A stretch of DNA of 64,000 bases from NCBI GenBank assembly GCA_963930655.1, contig OZ005600.1, positions 10,853,501 to 10,917,500 of the forward strand, given 5' to 3'. This document shows positions 25,573 to 38,478 of the stretch, one piece after another. This stretch comes from Myrica gale. Its lineage: Eukaryota; Streptophyta; Magnoliopsida; Fagales; Myricaceae. Each line of letters opens with the position of its first letter. The first letter of the stretch is position 1. Made by a program: the position numbers and the translations under genes. The notes under the pieces were generated by a model that was not told where the DNA came from, did no database searches, and was given only the letters and a program-made list of their open reading frames with translations.

Positions 25573-26115
25573 CAGTGACGGAACCAGGAATGATTCTGAA
25601 GGAGGGCCAACTCCTAAGGAAAAATGGCAAAAAAAATAGTACGTAATGTAAAAAAACATTAAAAATATATTATATTGAAATATACGTACCGTACTATTTG
25701 CTGAGACTGAGAGATGACAATTGGATCCTACGGCTCTGCATCTTCTGAAAAAGTTGCTGAGACTGAGAGATGACAATAGTTTCAAAAAATTTCTTCTCAA
25801 TATATACTATCATACTATTATTCATCCAGTCATCTCACATCTTATTACGCAAGTCAGTCTTAATAATCTTCATCGCAGAGAACACTCTCTTAACGGTTGC
25901 AGTTACAACTGGTAAGACTAATGTCAACTCAATAAGTAGATAAACGAAAGGATATAGAGTATGCTTTCTTGTTTCAACCATCTTCACAGCAAGACATGCT
26001 ATGCAAAGAAGTAATTTAGCATGATCAAATGCTGAAAATGAGTTTTTTAGATCAAGACATGTTATACAAAGAAGTAACTCCGTAATTCATTTCAAGAAAC
26101 GATGATCCATCTCCT
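25573..26115 (-). mobile_element. hAT transposon relic: transposase C-terminus
   Basis: The minus strand gives HAKLLLCIACLAVKMVET, then LPVVTATVKRVFSAMKIIKT, DLRNKM and DDWMNNSMIVYIEKK. This is the hAT C-terminal dimerisation region (typically TATVERxFSAMKIIKTxLRN). The frame contains stops, so it is decayed. A terminal-repeat-like end, cagtgacggaaccagg, lies at 25573, just beyond the C-terminus, as in hAT elements of this type. The opposite end was not found. The relic at 56440-57045 is related. Confidence 0.65.
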
Positions 26116-28034
26116 GAGCAATCAAATCAATAATTTGGCAAAAAAATTTCACACGAAAACAAGATAGATGTGAGACTTAAGAGAGAGAGATCCCGAGAGT
26201 CGAGAGAGGTAGATAGGGAGAGTCAGAGAGAGAGTTGGCACCGGCAGTGGAGCCTGGAGGTTTGAAGAGAAAGAGAGGGAGAGAGAGCCAGCAGTGGAGG
26301 CCTGGAGAGTGAGAACTGTGAGACTGGGAGGAGGCCGGAGGGTGGACGAGCAGGGGCGTCGGGAGAGGGAAAAAAATTGAATCAAAGAATGTGGACATAT
26401 GGGCTTGGGCTGGGCAGTGGGAAGGGCTTGGGCTGGGCTCAAGGAGGGCAGCTTAATGAAAAAAGTCATATAAGTTATATATATAGAAATCAACGTTTTG
26501 CAAGGGGACCAAAATCGGCCGCTGCGAACATGTCCTATATGTTAGGTAGGATAATTTGTCTGATCTTCCTAATCATGCCACCTCAAATATATTGAGCCTA
26601 CTTAAATAGTTTATTATCCGAAAAAGATGATTCCTGAAAAAAAAAAAAAACCTTTTGTTCCTATGTATGGGAAGAATGCTAGGCTGTTACCGTCTTACGT
26701 CAGCTCCACCTCACGCTTACGGCTTACTCTAGAAGCGCTACTGTATCCCCGAAGGTGGCCATAAACCAAAACGATCGAAGGCGGGAAAGTACACGTGTAA
26801 CGTGTTATGTATTGATGAGGGTGGGCCCAATCTAAGGGGGAGGAGGTTAACGTGTCATGATGATGACATGGTGTCATGTCGAGCTGGACTCCCACCAAGC
26901 ATCCTCCGTACGGATACCGACTACCCATCCCCTCGACGCTGACACAGCCTATGATGGCGACCTCCTTTCTTACGCCCTTTTCTGTATCCACCGTAATTGT
27001 TTTGCATTCCGGACTCAATTACTCACGTGTCATGATCTCGTTTGGAAAGAAAATGGGACACCCTTCTCTAGCTATCCTGAGCCCCGTCAAATATCAATGC
27101 CTATTGCCTCCGTCTCTAGACTTACCGTAAGCTGGGGGAGAAAACCCCAATCACCTAATGCAAGTTTTTGGGTCTATTTATCTGGGAGAATAAAACTGAA
27201 GCTCCTAATGGGCCTAGTGCATTTCAGAGGACTTGGGCCGTAAATATCACCACCTAGGCTTTCCAATCCAGATGAGCGAGCCAGGCCCCCACTCTCAAAT
27301 TGAATTGGGTTTGACACCTCCCACTTAGAGAAGACTGTTCGACAAAGCAATTAAAATAAGAAGGCTTTTTTTCTTAAGTTCTTTCCTTTCATGCTGCAGT
27401 CCATAATGCTATTTGAGGCCCACAACAGGAATCTAAAGGACCAGTGAAGCCCAGCTATGAAGCAGGATGATTATTGTTTTTTTTTTTCTCTTATATCAAT
27501 TATGTAGGTTCTATTCTTTATTCTTTGCTGAGTGGTCCTATGTTGAGCTGGCATCCATGGCCTGAGCACATCTACCGACTCCTCAGCGTGGATTTAGTTA
27601 GGATTCTCACTCTGTATAAAGTTTTCTTTTAGGCCTCTATGTCTGCTGTATATAATTCTTCCCTATTGAATGAGAATACAGCGGAAGTTTTTCCATGGCA
27701 TGAGCTCTCCCTCTTTCCTCTGTTCTTCTTCACTGTTCCATTGAATTTACAGTTGTTTGTTTCTTACAATTTCAGTCCCCTTTTGAAGGCTTTTCCCCGA
27801 CACTGCCCCTTAGACCATGCAAATTGCAACGTCTTCTGACTGTACAAAAAGCATAAACAACTAGAGGGAGAAAACTGCAATTTTCTGAGTCAATCTCCAT
27901 TCACTTAAGTCAACTATTACAACCCCTCAGGACAAAAAAAAAACAAAAAAAGAAGAAACTAATACAAACCCTCCAAAACAGACCAAAAAGAGAGGACATT
28001 GATTGAAGCAGAGTGTGGAGTCTTTAACATCGAG
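26116..28034. other. Gene-free stretch; promoter side of MFS copy A
   Basis: A GA-rich low-complexity stretch lies at 26180-26370. From about 27160 to 28030 the sequence partly resembles the region before copy B (37290-38550), for example ctcatgggcctagt and the leader just before the ATG, so the tandem duplication appears to include upstream DNA. Frames such as 26857-27243 show no motif. Confidence 0.4.
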
Positions 28035-28761
28035 ATGAAGCAAGAGACTTTGACATTGTTTCTGGTAAATCTAGCTGATATTATGGAGAAAGCCGATGAG
28101 AAGTTGTTGCCAGCGGCGTACAAGGAGGTAGGGCCTGCTCTTCACACGGATCCAACTGGTTTGGGGTCACTGACTCTGTTCCGATCCATAGTGCAGACTT
28201 CTTGTTACCCACTAGCCGTTTTCCTGGCTCGGTGTCACAACCGTGCCCACGTGATTGCCCTCGGCGCTTTCATTGTGGATTTGATTACGCTCGGAGATTT
28301 CAGATTAGTGGATGTTATTGAGACTGTTCGATTCATTTCGTATTAGAAGGAGTTTGCACTTATTTTGCGTTTGTATTTTTTCGTTTTTGGTGGGTGTAGA
28401 CCTATATCCATCTGCTATGTTGAGATGATTTAGGAAATGGGCAACATACGTTGTAGATGTTTAACTCACGTATTGCTGATTAATGGAAGAAGAAAAACAA
28501 GGCTAATTGGGTGCCCTCTAATATTTACTTGTTTTAAGAACAGATGTGATACGCGAAGCACAAAGTTATACTCTATTGTAAGAGACTAATTGCAGCTGGG
28601 GACTTACCTGAGCCCAGTGCAAACTATGGCTTCATCAATGAACCAAGGAAAAACTTAAGTAGCCATAATGTAGGATTTTTAACGGTAGAGTTCCTTTTGC
28701 TGATGGTGGAGAGCTGAAACAAGCTGTTGAATACTTAAACTCCGTGTCTGTATCTGATCAT

Positions 28762-29115
28762 TTTCAAAGATATTGAATTGGTTTGTGTGATTTCACAGTA
28801 GGATGAAAACTGAGTTTGAGGGGAGAGGACTACTGATTGAGAGGAAAACCTACTCGTCAATTTCTTGCTACTATTTTCTCTACATAATACAAAGCATTGC
28901 TGTCCTATTTCTACAAAAACAGCTGTACTACAAGAGTCTGTTGTGTGTGTGACAGAGTGGTCTTGAACCTGCAAAAGCAGCTGAGAAGCGGTGCTCTGTC
29001 CAGCTTGTAAAATGGTAGTGGTCGACAAAAACAAACATTTGCACTCTGCTTCACTTCAGCCACGCGTGACTCACTTGGGACCACCACAGTGCCAGCTCAC
29101 ATATTATTTTCGACA
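28762..29115 (-). repeat. 3' LTR of the Copia element
   Basis: This 354-bp LTR is identical, as read by eye, to 33717-34070. On the minus strand it starts TGTCGAAAATAATATG and ends ATCTTTGAAA. It is flanked outside by the target duplication atcat. Confidence 0.95.
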
Positions 29116-32100
29116 CTCCCCCTCAAGATGTGAGTGAATAGAGTGAACTCCCATCTTGTTCAGTAACAAATGAAATTGTTTACTTCCAACTGGTTTTGTA
29201 AGAAGATCTGCCACTTGACTATTAGATGATACATGGAATGGTTTAAGTAGTCCTTCTTGCATCTTTTCTCGAACCAAGTGGCAATCTATTTCAATATGTT
29301 TCGTTCTTTCATGATAGACTGGATTTGATGCTATATGTATTGCCGCCTGGTTGTCACAGAACAATTGTATTGGATTTTCTTGTTGAAAACCAAGATCAGC
29401 TAGAAGACTCTTCATCCAAATCAGCTCACATGTTGTTGATGCCATGGCTCTATATTCAGCTTCTGCCGATGATCTTGAGATCGTGCTTTGCTTCTTTGAT
29501 TTCCATGAGATCAATGCATTCCCTATGAAAATGCAGAAACCTGTTATTGATCTCCTTGTGTCTATGCAAGCTGCCCAATCAGCATCACAGAATGCTGAAA
29601 GTTGAATCTTGTTTGAGGCTGGAAAAAATAGTCCTTGTCCTGGTGACCCCTTGATGTACTTGACGACTCTCATTGCTGCTCTTAAATGTGTCTCCTTTGG
29701 CTTGCTCAAAAATTGACTAAGAACCTGGACAACATATGAGAGGTCGGGTCTTGTGACCGTGAGGTAGAGAAGCTTTCCAACTAATCTTCTGTATTGCATT
29801 GGATCAGCCAAGTCTGCTCCTCCTTCTACTGAAAGCTTTAGGTTTTGTTCCAAAGGAAAATTCACTGGTTTTGCTCCTAGCAACCCGCAGTCTTTCACCA
29901 TCTCCAGCCCATATTTCCTCTGGCTTATCGATATTCCTTGTGCCGACCTTGCCACTTCAATCCCAAGGAAGTACTTCAACCTTCCTAAATCCTTTAATCT
30001 GAACTGCCCCTTCAAATATTGCTTCAATGAGTCTATTTCGGATTCATTATTTCCAGCAATTACAATGTCATCTACATAAACCAACATAGTTGTGAATGTG
30101 GTTTCAGTCTTCTTTACAAACAAAGAGTAATCAGCCTTTGATTGTATAAACCCACGTTGAGTAATTACTGTCGTAAGTTTCTGATTCCATTGTCTTGAGG
30201 CTTGCTTAAGCCCATAAAGGGACTTCCTTAGCTTACATACTTTGTTCTCTCCCTTTCCATCAAGACCAGGTGGCAACTTCATATACACTTCCTCCTCAAG
30301 CTCCCCATAAAGGAAAGCATTGTTGACATCCAACTGGTACAAGAACCAATTATTTGCTGCTGCCAAAGCTAACAAACATCTTACCGTGGTCATTTTCACT
30401 ACTGGTGAAAAAGTCTCAAAGTAGTCAAGTCCCTCTCGTTGTGTATACCCTTTAGCCACTAGTCTCGCTTTGTAGGTCTTCTCCTTAGTGACTGCATTAA
30501 ATTTGATCTTGAACACCCATTTGCATCCAACCAAGGTCTTCTCACACGGGAACTCAGTTAATTCCCAAGTCTGATTTTCTTCTAATGCCCTTAGTTCAAC
30601 CTCCATGGCCTTTCTCCAGCAAGCATGTTTTACAGCCTCCTCATAGCTATCTGGTTCTACTTCCATGCTTATGTTTGAGACAAACTGTAAATGGTCAGGA
30701 GATAATCTGTTGTAATCGAGATAAGAACATAAACTAAATTTGTTACCTGTACTCTTAGCTTTATTCAATGGAGAGTTTCTTGGTTCAGCCAAGGAAGTAA
30801 CAAGTTTACAATGATAATCCCTTAGGTAATCTGGCTGTTTCCTAACCCGAGTAGATCTCCTAGGCTCGACTAATGGTTCAAGTGGTTGTCCATTTTCTGC
30901 ACTCGAAGAAGGCAAGGCATTTGGCATCTGAATTTGTTGTCTTTGTTCAACAAATGTGGATGCCTCTGGAACAGATTTTTGTATTGGAAGGTCAGTGAAA
31001 GGTGCATCAAGGATTGGATTGGGAATAACAGGTATGTTGTCATGAATGGATATGGATGGTGTTGGTAGAATTCCTGGTGAAAAGCTTTGGTTTTGGAATG
31101 GGAAAATGTCTTCTTTAAATATGATATCTCTGGATACAATCACTGTTTTACTCTGGAGATCATATACTTTGTAGCCTTTTATTCCATATGGATATCCTAT
31201 GAAAACACATTTCCTAGCCCTTGGGTCAAACTTGGATTTTTGGGGCTGCAAATTGGACACATAACATAGACACCCGAAGCTTCTAAGGTGAGAATAGGAG
31301 GGAATCTTTGAGAACAGAATCTGAAAGGGTGTTTGGTTATTTAAATTTGGAGTAGGGATTCGATTGATTAGGTAGGCGGCTGTCAATATGCAATCACCCC
31401 AAAAAATCAAAGGTAGATTGGCTTGGAATCTCAAGGCTCTTGCAACATTTAATAGGTGCAGATGCTTCCTTTCAACTATGGAGTTTTGTTGGGGCGTATA
31501 GGTGCAACTTTGCTGATCAACACACCACCCTTTCAGCTAATGTTTTACACCCCAACCTTTGGCACTTGAGATTAGGTCACCCTTCTATTCCTCGTCTAAA
31601 ACTTCTGCATTCTCTAGATTCTAGCATTCCTATTCCTTTAGAAAATGAGCACTGTGATGTATGCCATTTGGCGAAACAAGTCAGATTACCCTTTCCTTCT
31701 CAGAATCAAATTGTACAAGAATGTTTTGATCTAATACACATGGATATTTGGGGTCCTTTCTCGGTCTCTTCTCTCAATGGTTCTCGATACTTTCTTACAA
31801 TTGTTGACCACCACAGTCGATGCACTTGGGTTTATTTGATGCAGACCAAAAGCCAAACTAGGAAGCTAGTTGAATCCTTTTACAACCTTATTGAAACCCA
31901 ATTCGAAAAAAGGATTAAATGCATAAGAACTGATCAAGGATCGGAATTCCAAATGAGAGATTACTTCTCGAGTGTTGATCTACTCTAGTTCCTTCCACAG
32001 CCGAACCTTGGATCAGATGGTATAATCCTTGCACTTCCTTAGCTATCCCAATCATTCTCCATCTGGTAAGGTCCTGTATAATGCAAAACCCAGCTATGAG

Positions 32101-33716
32101 TATCAAGCAACAGTTTATGTCCTTAACTAGTCTACTGGCAGATATCAAGTTGAAGGAAAAACTTGGCACACTTAAGACATTCTCCAGTGTTATGGTTGGA
32201 GTTAAAGTCACCTTCCCTATATGGCTCACTGGAGCAACTTTCCCATCAGGTAATCTAACAAAAGTATTTTCCACTGATGTTTTCGAAATCAACAAGTCAT
32301 GGGAGCTAACAATATGGTCTGTTGCCCCCGAGTCCAATATCCATACAATATTCCTTCCAACTTCAGCGGCATTTACAACAACATCATTATGGAAAATTGA
32401 ATGTGTCGTTGGTAATTTTGCATCAACTATTAAGCATGTAGATTCAAGTGCCATACCTGCCATGTTTGATTGGACCGAGCTATGAGTCCCTGAAGGATTC
32501 GAAGTCACCTGGTTAATCATCGAGGAAGTGGAGTTCTGAGATTTCAGCAAGCTCAAAAGTTGTTGGACTTGTTCTTGTGTTATTGGTACGGTTGGGCTGG
32601 TGCATGAATCAACTCCTGAGACTTGGTTTGCTACTCTCATTTGAACTCCTCTGTTTCTGTTGTTCTTGTGGCCTGGTGGATATCCATGAACTTCCCAACA
32701 AGTTTCTATGGTGTGGTTTGTCCTGTTGCACTTTGCACATGGTGGTCTCTCCTTTGTTCCCTTGTAGTTAGGCCTTTGACCTGGCTTGGTCTGCGGTTTT
32801 GTGTTCTGATATTTATCAGATCTTGTGAATAGTGCTGCTGATTCTGTGTTCACTTGTAAACCTGTGCTAAGCTCAAGGTTTGATTCTTCTTGTAAGACCA
32901 GATTGAAGACACGATCCATGGTAGGGAGATGGTCCCTTAACAGGATTTGATTTATCAGCTGCGTGTAGCCCTCGTCCAATCCCATGAGGAACTGCATTAC
33001 GCATCTTCTCTCTTGCTTCTTGTTGATAGCACTTACAGCACCACAATCTTCACTAGTGCAGACATAAGGCTCTTCATATCTCTGTATCTCATCCCACAAC
33101 ATCTTGAGTTTTGAAAAATAAACACTGATTGGTGCTTTGTCTTGCTTTGTAGCTATGATTTGTTGTTCCAGCATGTAGATTCGATTATTGCTAGATTTCG
33201 CAAATCTTTTCTTCAGCTCCTTCCACACTTGTGCTGCTGAATCCGAATATAGAACAGAACTTGCAATCTCTGGAGACAAACTGTTAGTTATCCATGAGAG
33301 GATCATGTGGTTGCATCTTTGCCACTGACCATATGTAGAGTTGGAATCTGCTGGTTTGACAATGGTTCCATCTATGAAACCGAGTTTGTTTTTGGCGGAG
33401 AGTGCAACGAACATAGCCCTAGACCAAGAGTGGTAGTTTTGGGCATTCAAGGGTTGAGACACTAGTACTAGACCAGGGTTTTCACCATGATGAAGGAAGA
33501 AAGGGTTATGACTGTCTTCTCCATTGTTTTGTCCAACGTTGCTGCTATTCCCAGAATTTTCTGTTGCAGCACTCATTGTGTGTTACGTGTTTGAGAAAAG
33601 TTCTAAGAGAAATGTGAGATGTTTTGGTATGAGAAAGTAGGAAATTTGTGAATAGAAATTTCAGAATGAGAGGACAGGATCGAAATGAGAGGACTAAGCC
33701 TTCTGCTCTGATACCA

Positions 33717-34070
33717 TTTCAAAGATATTGAATTGGTTTGTGTGATTTCACAGTAGGATGAAAACTGAGTTTGAGGGGAGAGGACTACTGATTGAGAGGA
33801 AAACCTACTCGTCAATTTCTTGCTACTATTTTCTCTACATAATACAAAGCATTGCTGTCCTATTTCTACAAAAACAGCTGTACTACAAGAGTCTGTTGTG
33901 TGTGTGACAGAGTGGTCTTGAACCTGCAAAAGCAGCTGAGAAGCGGTGCTCTGTCCAGCTTGTAAAATGGTAGTGGTCGACAAAAACAAACATTTGCACT
34001 CTGCTTCACTTCAGCCACGCGTGACTCACTTGGGACCACCACAGTGCCAGCTCACATATTATTTTCGACA
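33717..34070 (-). repeat. 5' LTR of the Copia element
   Basis: This is the second LTR copy, adjacent on its inner side to the primer-binding site (plus strand gctctgatacca, 33705-33716). The target duplication atcat follows at 34071-34075. Confidence 0.95.
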
Positions 34071-34498
34071 ATCATTAAGTCATAATTGACATAATAAATG
34101 GATTACCTCGTTATTGCATTCCTTAGTTTGGTACCTCAAAATAGGCAATGCTTCATTCAGTGCAGTTACTTGACAGAGTGGGATCATTTGGCCAATTAGG
34201 TTGCAGTGTCATGAGGTTTAAATGGAATTGGACTTGCCATTGTCATACCTGTCATTCAGTCCCTCGTCGCTGACTCCACTGAAGATAGAACTCGCGGCAC
34301 GGTTTTTGGATGGTTATACCTTACAGGAAAGCTTGGCTCCATCATTGGTGGGTTCTTTACTGTCCTTATAGCCTCAACCTCAGTCATGGGCATACCGGGC
34401 TGGAAAATTGCTTTCCATCTGGTGGCAATCGCAAGTGTCATTGTTGGAATATTGCTCCGCCGCTATGCAAAAGATCCACACTTCTCGAGCAGCGATAG

Positions 34499-34850
34499 TA
34501 TTAGAATTTACATAATATGTGAAAGGTGGACTAACTCAACTCCAAAAGACGCCTTAAGGAGTGAGGGATGTCAGAACCTTATAAGGAGCACATTGACTAG
34601 TTTTTCTAGCAATGTGGGACTTCCAACACGCCCCCTCACGTGTGGCGGGAGGACATCCAAGTCAACACATAGAAACGGGTGACGGTGGACCACAAACTAG
34701 AAATATTGCTCTGATACCATATTAGAATTTACATAATATGTGAAAGGTGGGTCTAACTCAACTCCAAAAGACGCCTTAAGGAGTGAGGGATGTCAAAATC
34801 TTATAAGGAGCACATTGACTAGTTTTTCTAGCAATGTGGGACTTTCAACA
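34499..34850 (-). mobile_element. Complete TRIM in exon 2 of MFS copy A
   Basis: This is a 352-bp miniature LTR element: LTRs at 34499-34628 and 34720-34850, with a 91-bp interior carrying a primer-binding-site complement (gctctgatacca) and a purine tract (reverse complement of cgccccctcacg). The 5-bp target duplication is gatag (34494-34498 and 34851-34855). It looks structurally whole. The LTRs differ by about 4-5 changes over 130 bp (roughly 3-4 percent), so it is older than the Copia insertion. A related fragment lies at 7332-7538. TRIMs carry no genes. Confidence 0.92.
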
Positions 34851-36157
34851 GATAGTGGAGCTCAAGATCGAGATACTGGTAAACATTTTTTGTCTGACAT
34901 TAAAGAGCTATATCAGGAAGCAAAGACAGTAATGAGAATCCCATCTTTTCGGATAATTGTGGCTCAAGGTGTCTCTCGATCATTCCCTGGATCAGCTTTG
35001 TCATTTGCCCCAATGTGGCTGGAACTTATAGGTTTCTCCCATAAAAAACCGCAGTCCTTTGGACCATTCTAGTAGTTGGTGCTGCACTTGGAAGTCTGTT
35101 TGGTGGAAAGATGGGGGATATCCTTGCAAAATGGTTACCCAACTTTGGAAGGATTATTCTGGCACAAATAAGCTCGGGTTCGTCTATCCCTTTGGCTTCA
35201 GTTTTGCTGTTAGTACTGCCCCAGGATCCATCCTCTGGGTTCATGCATGGGCTGGTCTTGTTCATTATGGGATTTTTTACATCCTGGGATGCTCCAGCAA
35301 CTAACAAGTACGTATGATTCATCAATTACGTCTTCCTTTACTTGTCTTTTGAGAACAAAAGGGCTCTTCAGAGCTGGGGTAGAGAAGGGGAAGAAAACCT
35401 TAGTTTTTAACTGATTTTGGGAGGCTAGGGGGCATGGCTCCTCCGTGCCCCTCCCTAGATATGTCTCTTGGAGACAGGCACCCAAGACTGCTAGCCGGGG
35501 AAGTCTTGGACACTAGTGGAACTTAGATTTTCCTCGGATATGTAATTTGCATAGGCCCCTTCCGAAATAATACTTCAGCTATGTACTTGTTTTTCAATAA
35601 TATTCGTCTAATGTATTGACCGTGAAGACAGTCCAATATTTGCAGAGATAGTCCAGGAGAAGTCTCGTACTACCATCTACGCTTTGGATCGGACATTTGA
35701 GACCATACTATCATCGTTTGCTCCCACTGTAGTTGGGATTTTGGCGCAGCAGGTTTATGGTTATAGACCAATTCCGAAAGGGTCGTCCAACTCTGCAGAG
35801 ATTGAAGCGGATAGACAGAATGCTGCATCACTCGCCAGGGCACTCTGCACTGCAATCGGCATTCCAATGGAAATCTGTTGGTGTATCTACTGCTTCCTCT
35901 ATCGCACATATCCAATAGACAGGAACGGGCAAGAATGACTGCGTTGATAGAATCCGAATTGCAAAAGCTAGGGGAAGATAATACTCCTCCTGCAACCGAG
36001 ATTGACATTGATCATCAAAGGGAGGCGCGCGCTGGGTTGGATGGTCATGATGAGAGTGCATCTCTGCTTTTACATTCGCTTGACATCCTCAAATATTGGT
36101 GAATAATGAACCCAAACATAAACAAGGTACATGAACACATTATCTTGAAATTCCATT

Positions 36158-36518
36158 TGTTGGGGTCCACACCCATAAGAGATAGACTTAGAATAGAAGT
36201 AGACTTATTGTGGAAGTCTACTTGCTCCCTACTTCTAGTTTATCTAGGATTCTCTTAGGGTTTTCTCTTTGTATTCTTCGCTATAAATAAGAGGCTTATG
36301 TTATAGAGAAGAGGCACGTGAGCACGTGAGATCGTGTGCATTGGGCAGAGAGAGAGGAAGAGAAAGAGGGTGGTGTGACTATTGTACTGGGGCGGGCAGA
36401 GTAATTTTCTTAGGCTTTCTTAATAAAATTGCTCTGGGGTGGACGTAGGCCGGATTGGGGTCGAACCACGTAAATCTGGTGTTCCTTTCTTTGAATTTTC
36501 GTGACGCTTTTCCCAACA
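36158..36518 (+). mobile_element. Solo LTR (Copia-like)
   Basis: A 361-bp LTR runs from TGTTGGGGTCCACACCC to GACGCTTTTCCCAACA, with inverted ends TGTTGGG/CCCAACA and a perfect 5-bp duplication ccatt (36153-36157 and 36519-36523). An internal TATA (tataaataag, about 36281) and an aataaa signal (about 36421) fix the plus orientation. No internal region remains, so LTR-LTR recombination is inferred. It sits just after MFS copy A. Confidence 0.9.
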
Positions 36519-36523
36519 CCATT

Positions 36524-38362
36524 GAAGTTAAAATCTGTAATAATTCTAAGCTATCAATCTATTTTAGTGTGAGGATAAACAAACTTTACACCACAATCTA
36601 TTATTTTTATCATATTGCATCGATCTCCAACTATTGATTTAAGACTTTGCGTCTTCCATTAAAAAAAAATTCATTAATCGAATTAATTTTTTCACATGCG
36701 AGATGACAATCTTATCCTCATTAAAAAATAGGATAAAATTGTCATTTAAAGTGCCAAAAACTCATTTTTCCTTTTAATTGACTAAAATAATAGCTTGAGA
36801 TGCAAAGTATAGACCGTAGTTGTAGGATACCAAAAAATATCTCTCCTTTGTTGAATTACTAGACACTAGAATTCCTGATACTCCCTCTCAATTTATTCTT
36901 TTTTATTTATTTTTTTAAAAAAATTGAGGATACAATTTTTAAGTTCACTACGATTATCCATTTTTGAAATAAGTTTCAAAGATCTGAAAATTGAGATTTT
37001 CTTAAGGCTATTTATTTATACCACATTCTTTCACTATAGTGATCTCACATTGAACAAAATATCATGTCTTTCAAAAGTAAAATATACCTTGATTTTGACG
37101 CAGTGTGTAAATACCAGCATCCTCTCCTCCCCTAATTCGGCCGGAAACTGAATAAATCAATGAGATCGTAAGAACTGCGCTTTTTCTAATTAACTAAAGG
37201 AAACCCGTTATGGTCAATGGAGCCCGAACACATTCCATAAGCTTTTGGGGCAGAAATGTGTATGTTCCCCGTAATATGTGTTCTGGGTCTAAACGTGGGA
37301 AATGAAAAAGCAAAGCACCTCATGGGCCTAGTCCTTTTTAGATGTCTTGCGACATAGATGTTCGTAGCTTTCCCAACTATGACCCAGATGACCCAGGCCG
37401 CCCCTTGAACGATTGAACAGGGTTTCAGACTTTGCTTACAGAAAAGCAAACAATTGAGTTGAGACTTCTGCTCGTCGAACGCGCAAAAGAAAGAGAGGGA
37501 GCATCCAGGTCCATCCATTCATGCTGTCAAATGTCACTCCATGTCCTGCAAAGCACCGGCCCGAATGGCCAATCCTTGTCATTTATCGGTTTATCCTCTC
37601 AGCACTCGTCTTTAATCTTCCCAAATCGTATTTTGGAAATTTATTTAATCTTTCCAGCACTGTATTTAGTTATTGTTAATCTCTCCTGGATACGACTTTG
37701 TGAGATTTTTAGAATTTAGAGTGTTTTAAATTTTTTTAATTAATATTAGAGTTTATTAATATTGGTATAGAAATCATTGACTTGTATTAATATTAGAACA
37801 CGTTGAATTTGTAAATTCTAGATTAATGTATATCCTATAATAATTTGTCAAAACCAACAGCTTCATTATTTTCAGAAAAAAAAAAGTAAAATGAAAAAGG
37901 AGGAAAGTAGATATCAACGTAATATATTGGGCTGTCGAAATTTTGTAGTGTTTGTACAAGGTTCTCTTTTTCCTCGAGCTAACCAAATAGCAGGATGATT
38001 ATCATCAATCTGAGAGAGGTACCATTGCTCTACGATAGATTGATTATAGGGCACCATTCTTCTACCAAAAAACGAAATCTCTCTTGTTCGGAAAAAGAGA
38101 GAAAACCAAAAGACGCAGACTCGTCTCTTTATAATTCCTTGACGTCCTTTCTATTTTCATTTTCTCTCATTCTTCTTCTACCATGGCGAACATTCTTCTA
38201 CCAGAGAGTACTGTAAGTGCCCTTGTAAGGGCATATCCAACGCAACAAAAAGTTCATGCAAGTTGCAAGAACCCTTGATTGTCGGCAAAGACAAATACTT
38301 TGGGAGGGGACCTCGAATTTTCTGAGTCGCTCTCTCTCCGTCAAAGTCAACTATTACAATCT
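36524..38362. other. Gene-free spacer between MFS copies A and B
   Basis: AT-rich DNA up to about 37180, then sequence partly paralogous to the region before copy A (27160-28030), probably including the copy B promoter and leader. No other gene was recognised. Confidence 0.4.
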
Positions 38363-38478
38363 GGGAAAGGATTGCCTCCAAAGGCAATCCCGTCCACAGG
38401 CCGAAAGGCACGGTCGGGATTGCTTTTGGAGGCAATCCAATGGTCTGGATTTCCAGACCAAGGAGGCAATCCTTTCTC
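38363..38478. mobile_element. Small Mutator-type MITE in the copy B leader
   Basis: A 116-bp palindromic element with inverted ends GGGAAAGGATTGCCTCC and (reverse complement) GAGAAAGGATTGCCTCC, flanked by an exact 9-bp repeat ttacaatct (38354-38362 and 38479-38487). The 9-bp duplication and G...C ends fit Mutator. It contains two internal mini-palindromes of the form GGATTGCC...GGCAATCC. It lies 77 bases before the copy B start codon, so it may be in the transcript leader. Confidence 0.72.

Larger units (their letters stand above)
28762..34070 (-). mobile_element. Ty1/Copia LTR retrotransposon, recent, in intron 1 of MFS copy A
   Basis: This 5309-bp element is bounded by two 354-bp LTRs and a 5-bp target duplication, atcat (28757-28761 and 34071-34075). 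Read on the minus strand, the 5' LTR is followed by a tRNA-Met-type primer site (TGGTATCAGAGC) and the 3' LTR is preceded by a purine tract (GAGGGGGAG). Parts seen are gag with a CCHC zinc knuckle (CAKCNRTNHTIETC), aspartic protease (WILDSGATDHI), integrase (zinc-binding HLRLGHPS...CDVCHLAK and catalytic-core motifs), reverse transcriptase ([15 protein letters not shown]) and RNase H ([12 protein letters not shown]). The RT comes after the integrase in order, which marks Copia rather than Gypsy. The LTRs look identical by eye, so insertion is recent. The element is broken, with about one internal break. Confidence 0.95.
28035..36102 (+). pseudogene. MFS transporter, UNE2-like, copy A (broken)
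   Basis: Exon 1 begins at ATG 28035 (MKQETLTLFLVNLADIMEKA, then HTDPTGLGSLTLFRS). After IALGAF the exon end and its splice donor are deleted compared with copies C and D. Exon 2 is at 34200-35307, with VTR-type MFS sequence (LVADSTEDR, then QIIVAQGVS-like, GGKMGDILAK), and exon 3 at 35632-36102 (PIFAEIVQEKSRT, QQVYGYRPIPKGSS). Lesions in this host gene are an in-frame TGA near the exon 2 start (VAVS, then stop), a one-base loss where SHKKTAFLW should read, another frameshift near YPIDR, a TRIM inserted in exon 2 (34499-34850) and a Copia element in intron 1 (28762-34070). It is the most decayed of the four tandem copies and cannot encode a transporter. Confidence 0.9.

Noticed and set aside
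26695-27243. Overlapping frames of 107 and 128 codons on opposite strands
   Set aside because: Both strands are open for the same composition reason; no family motifs, and the region is partly paralogous to other MFS upstream DNA.
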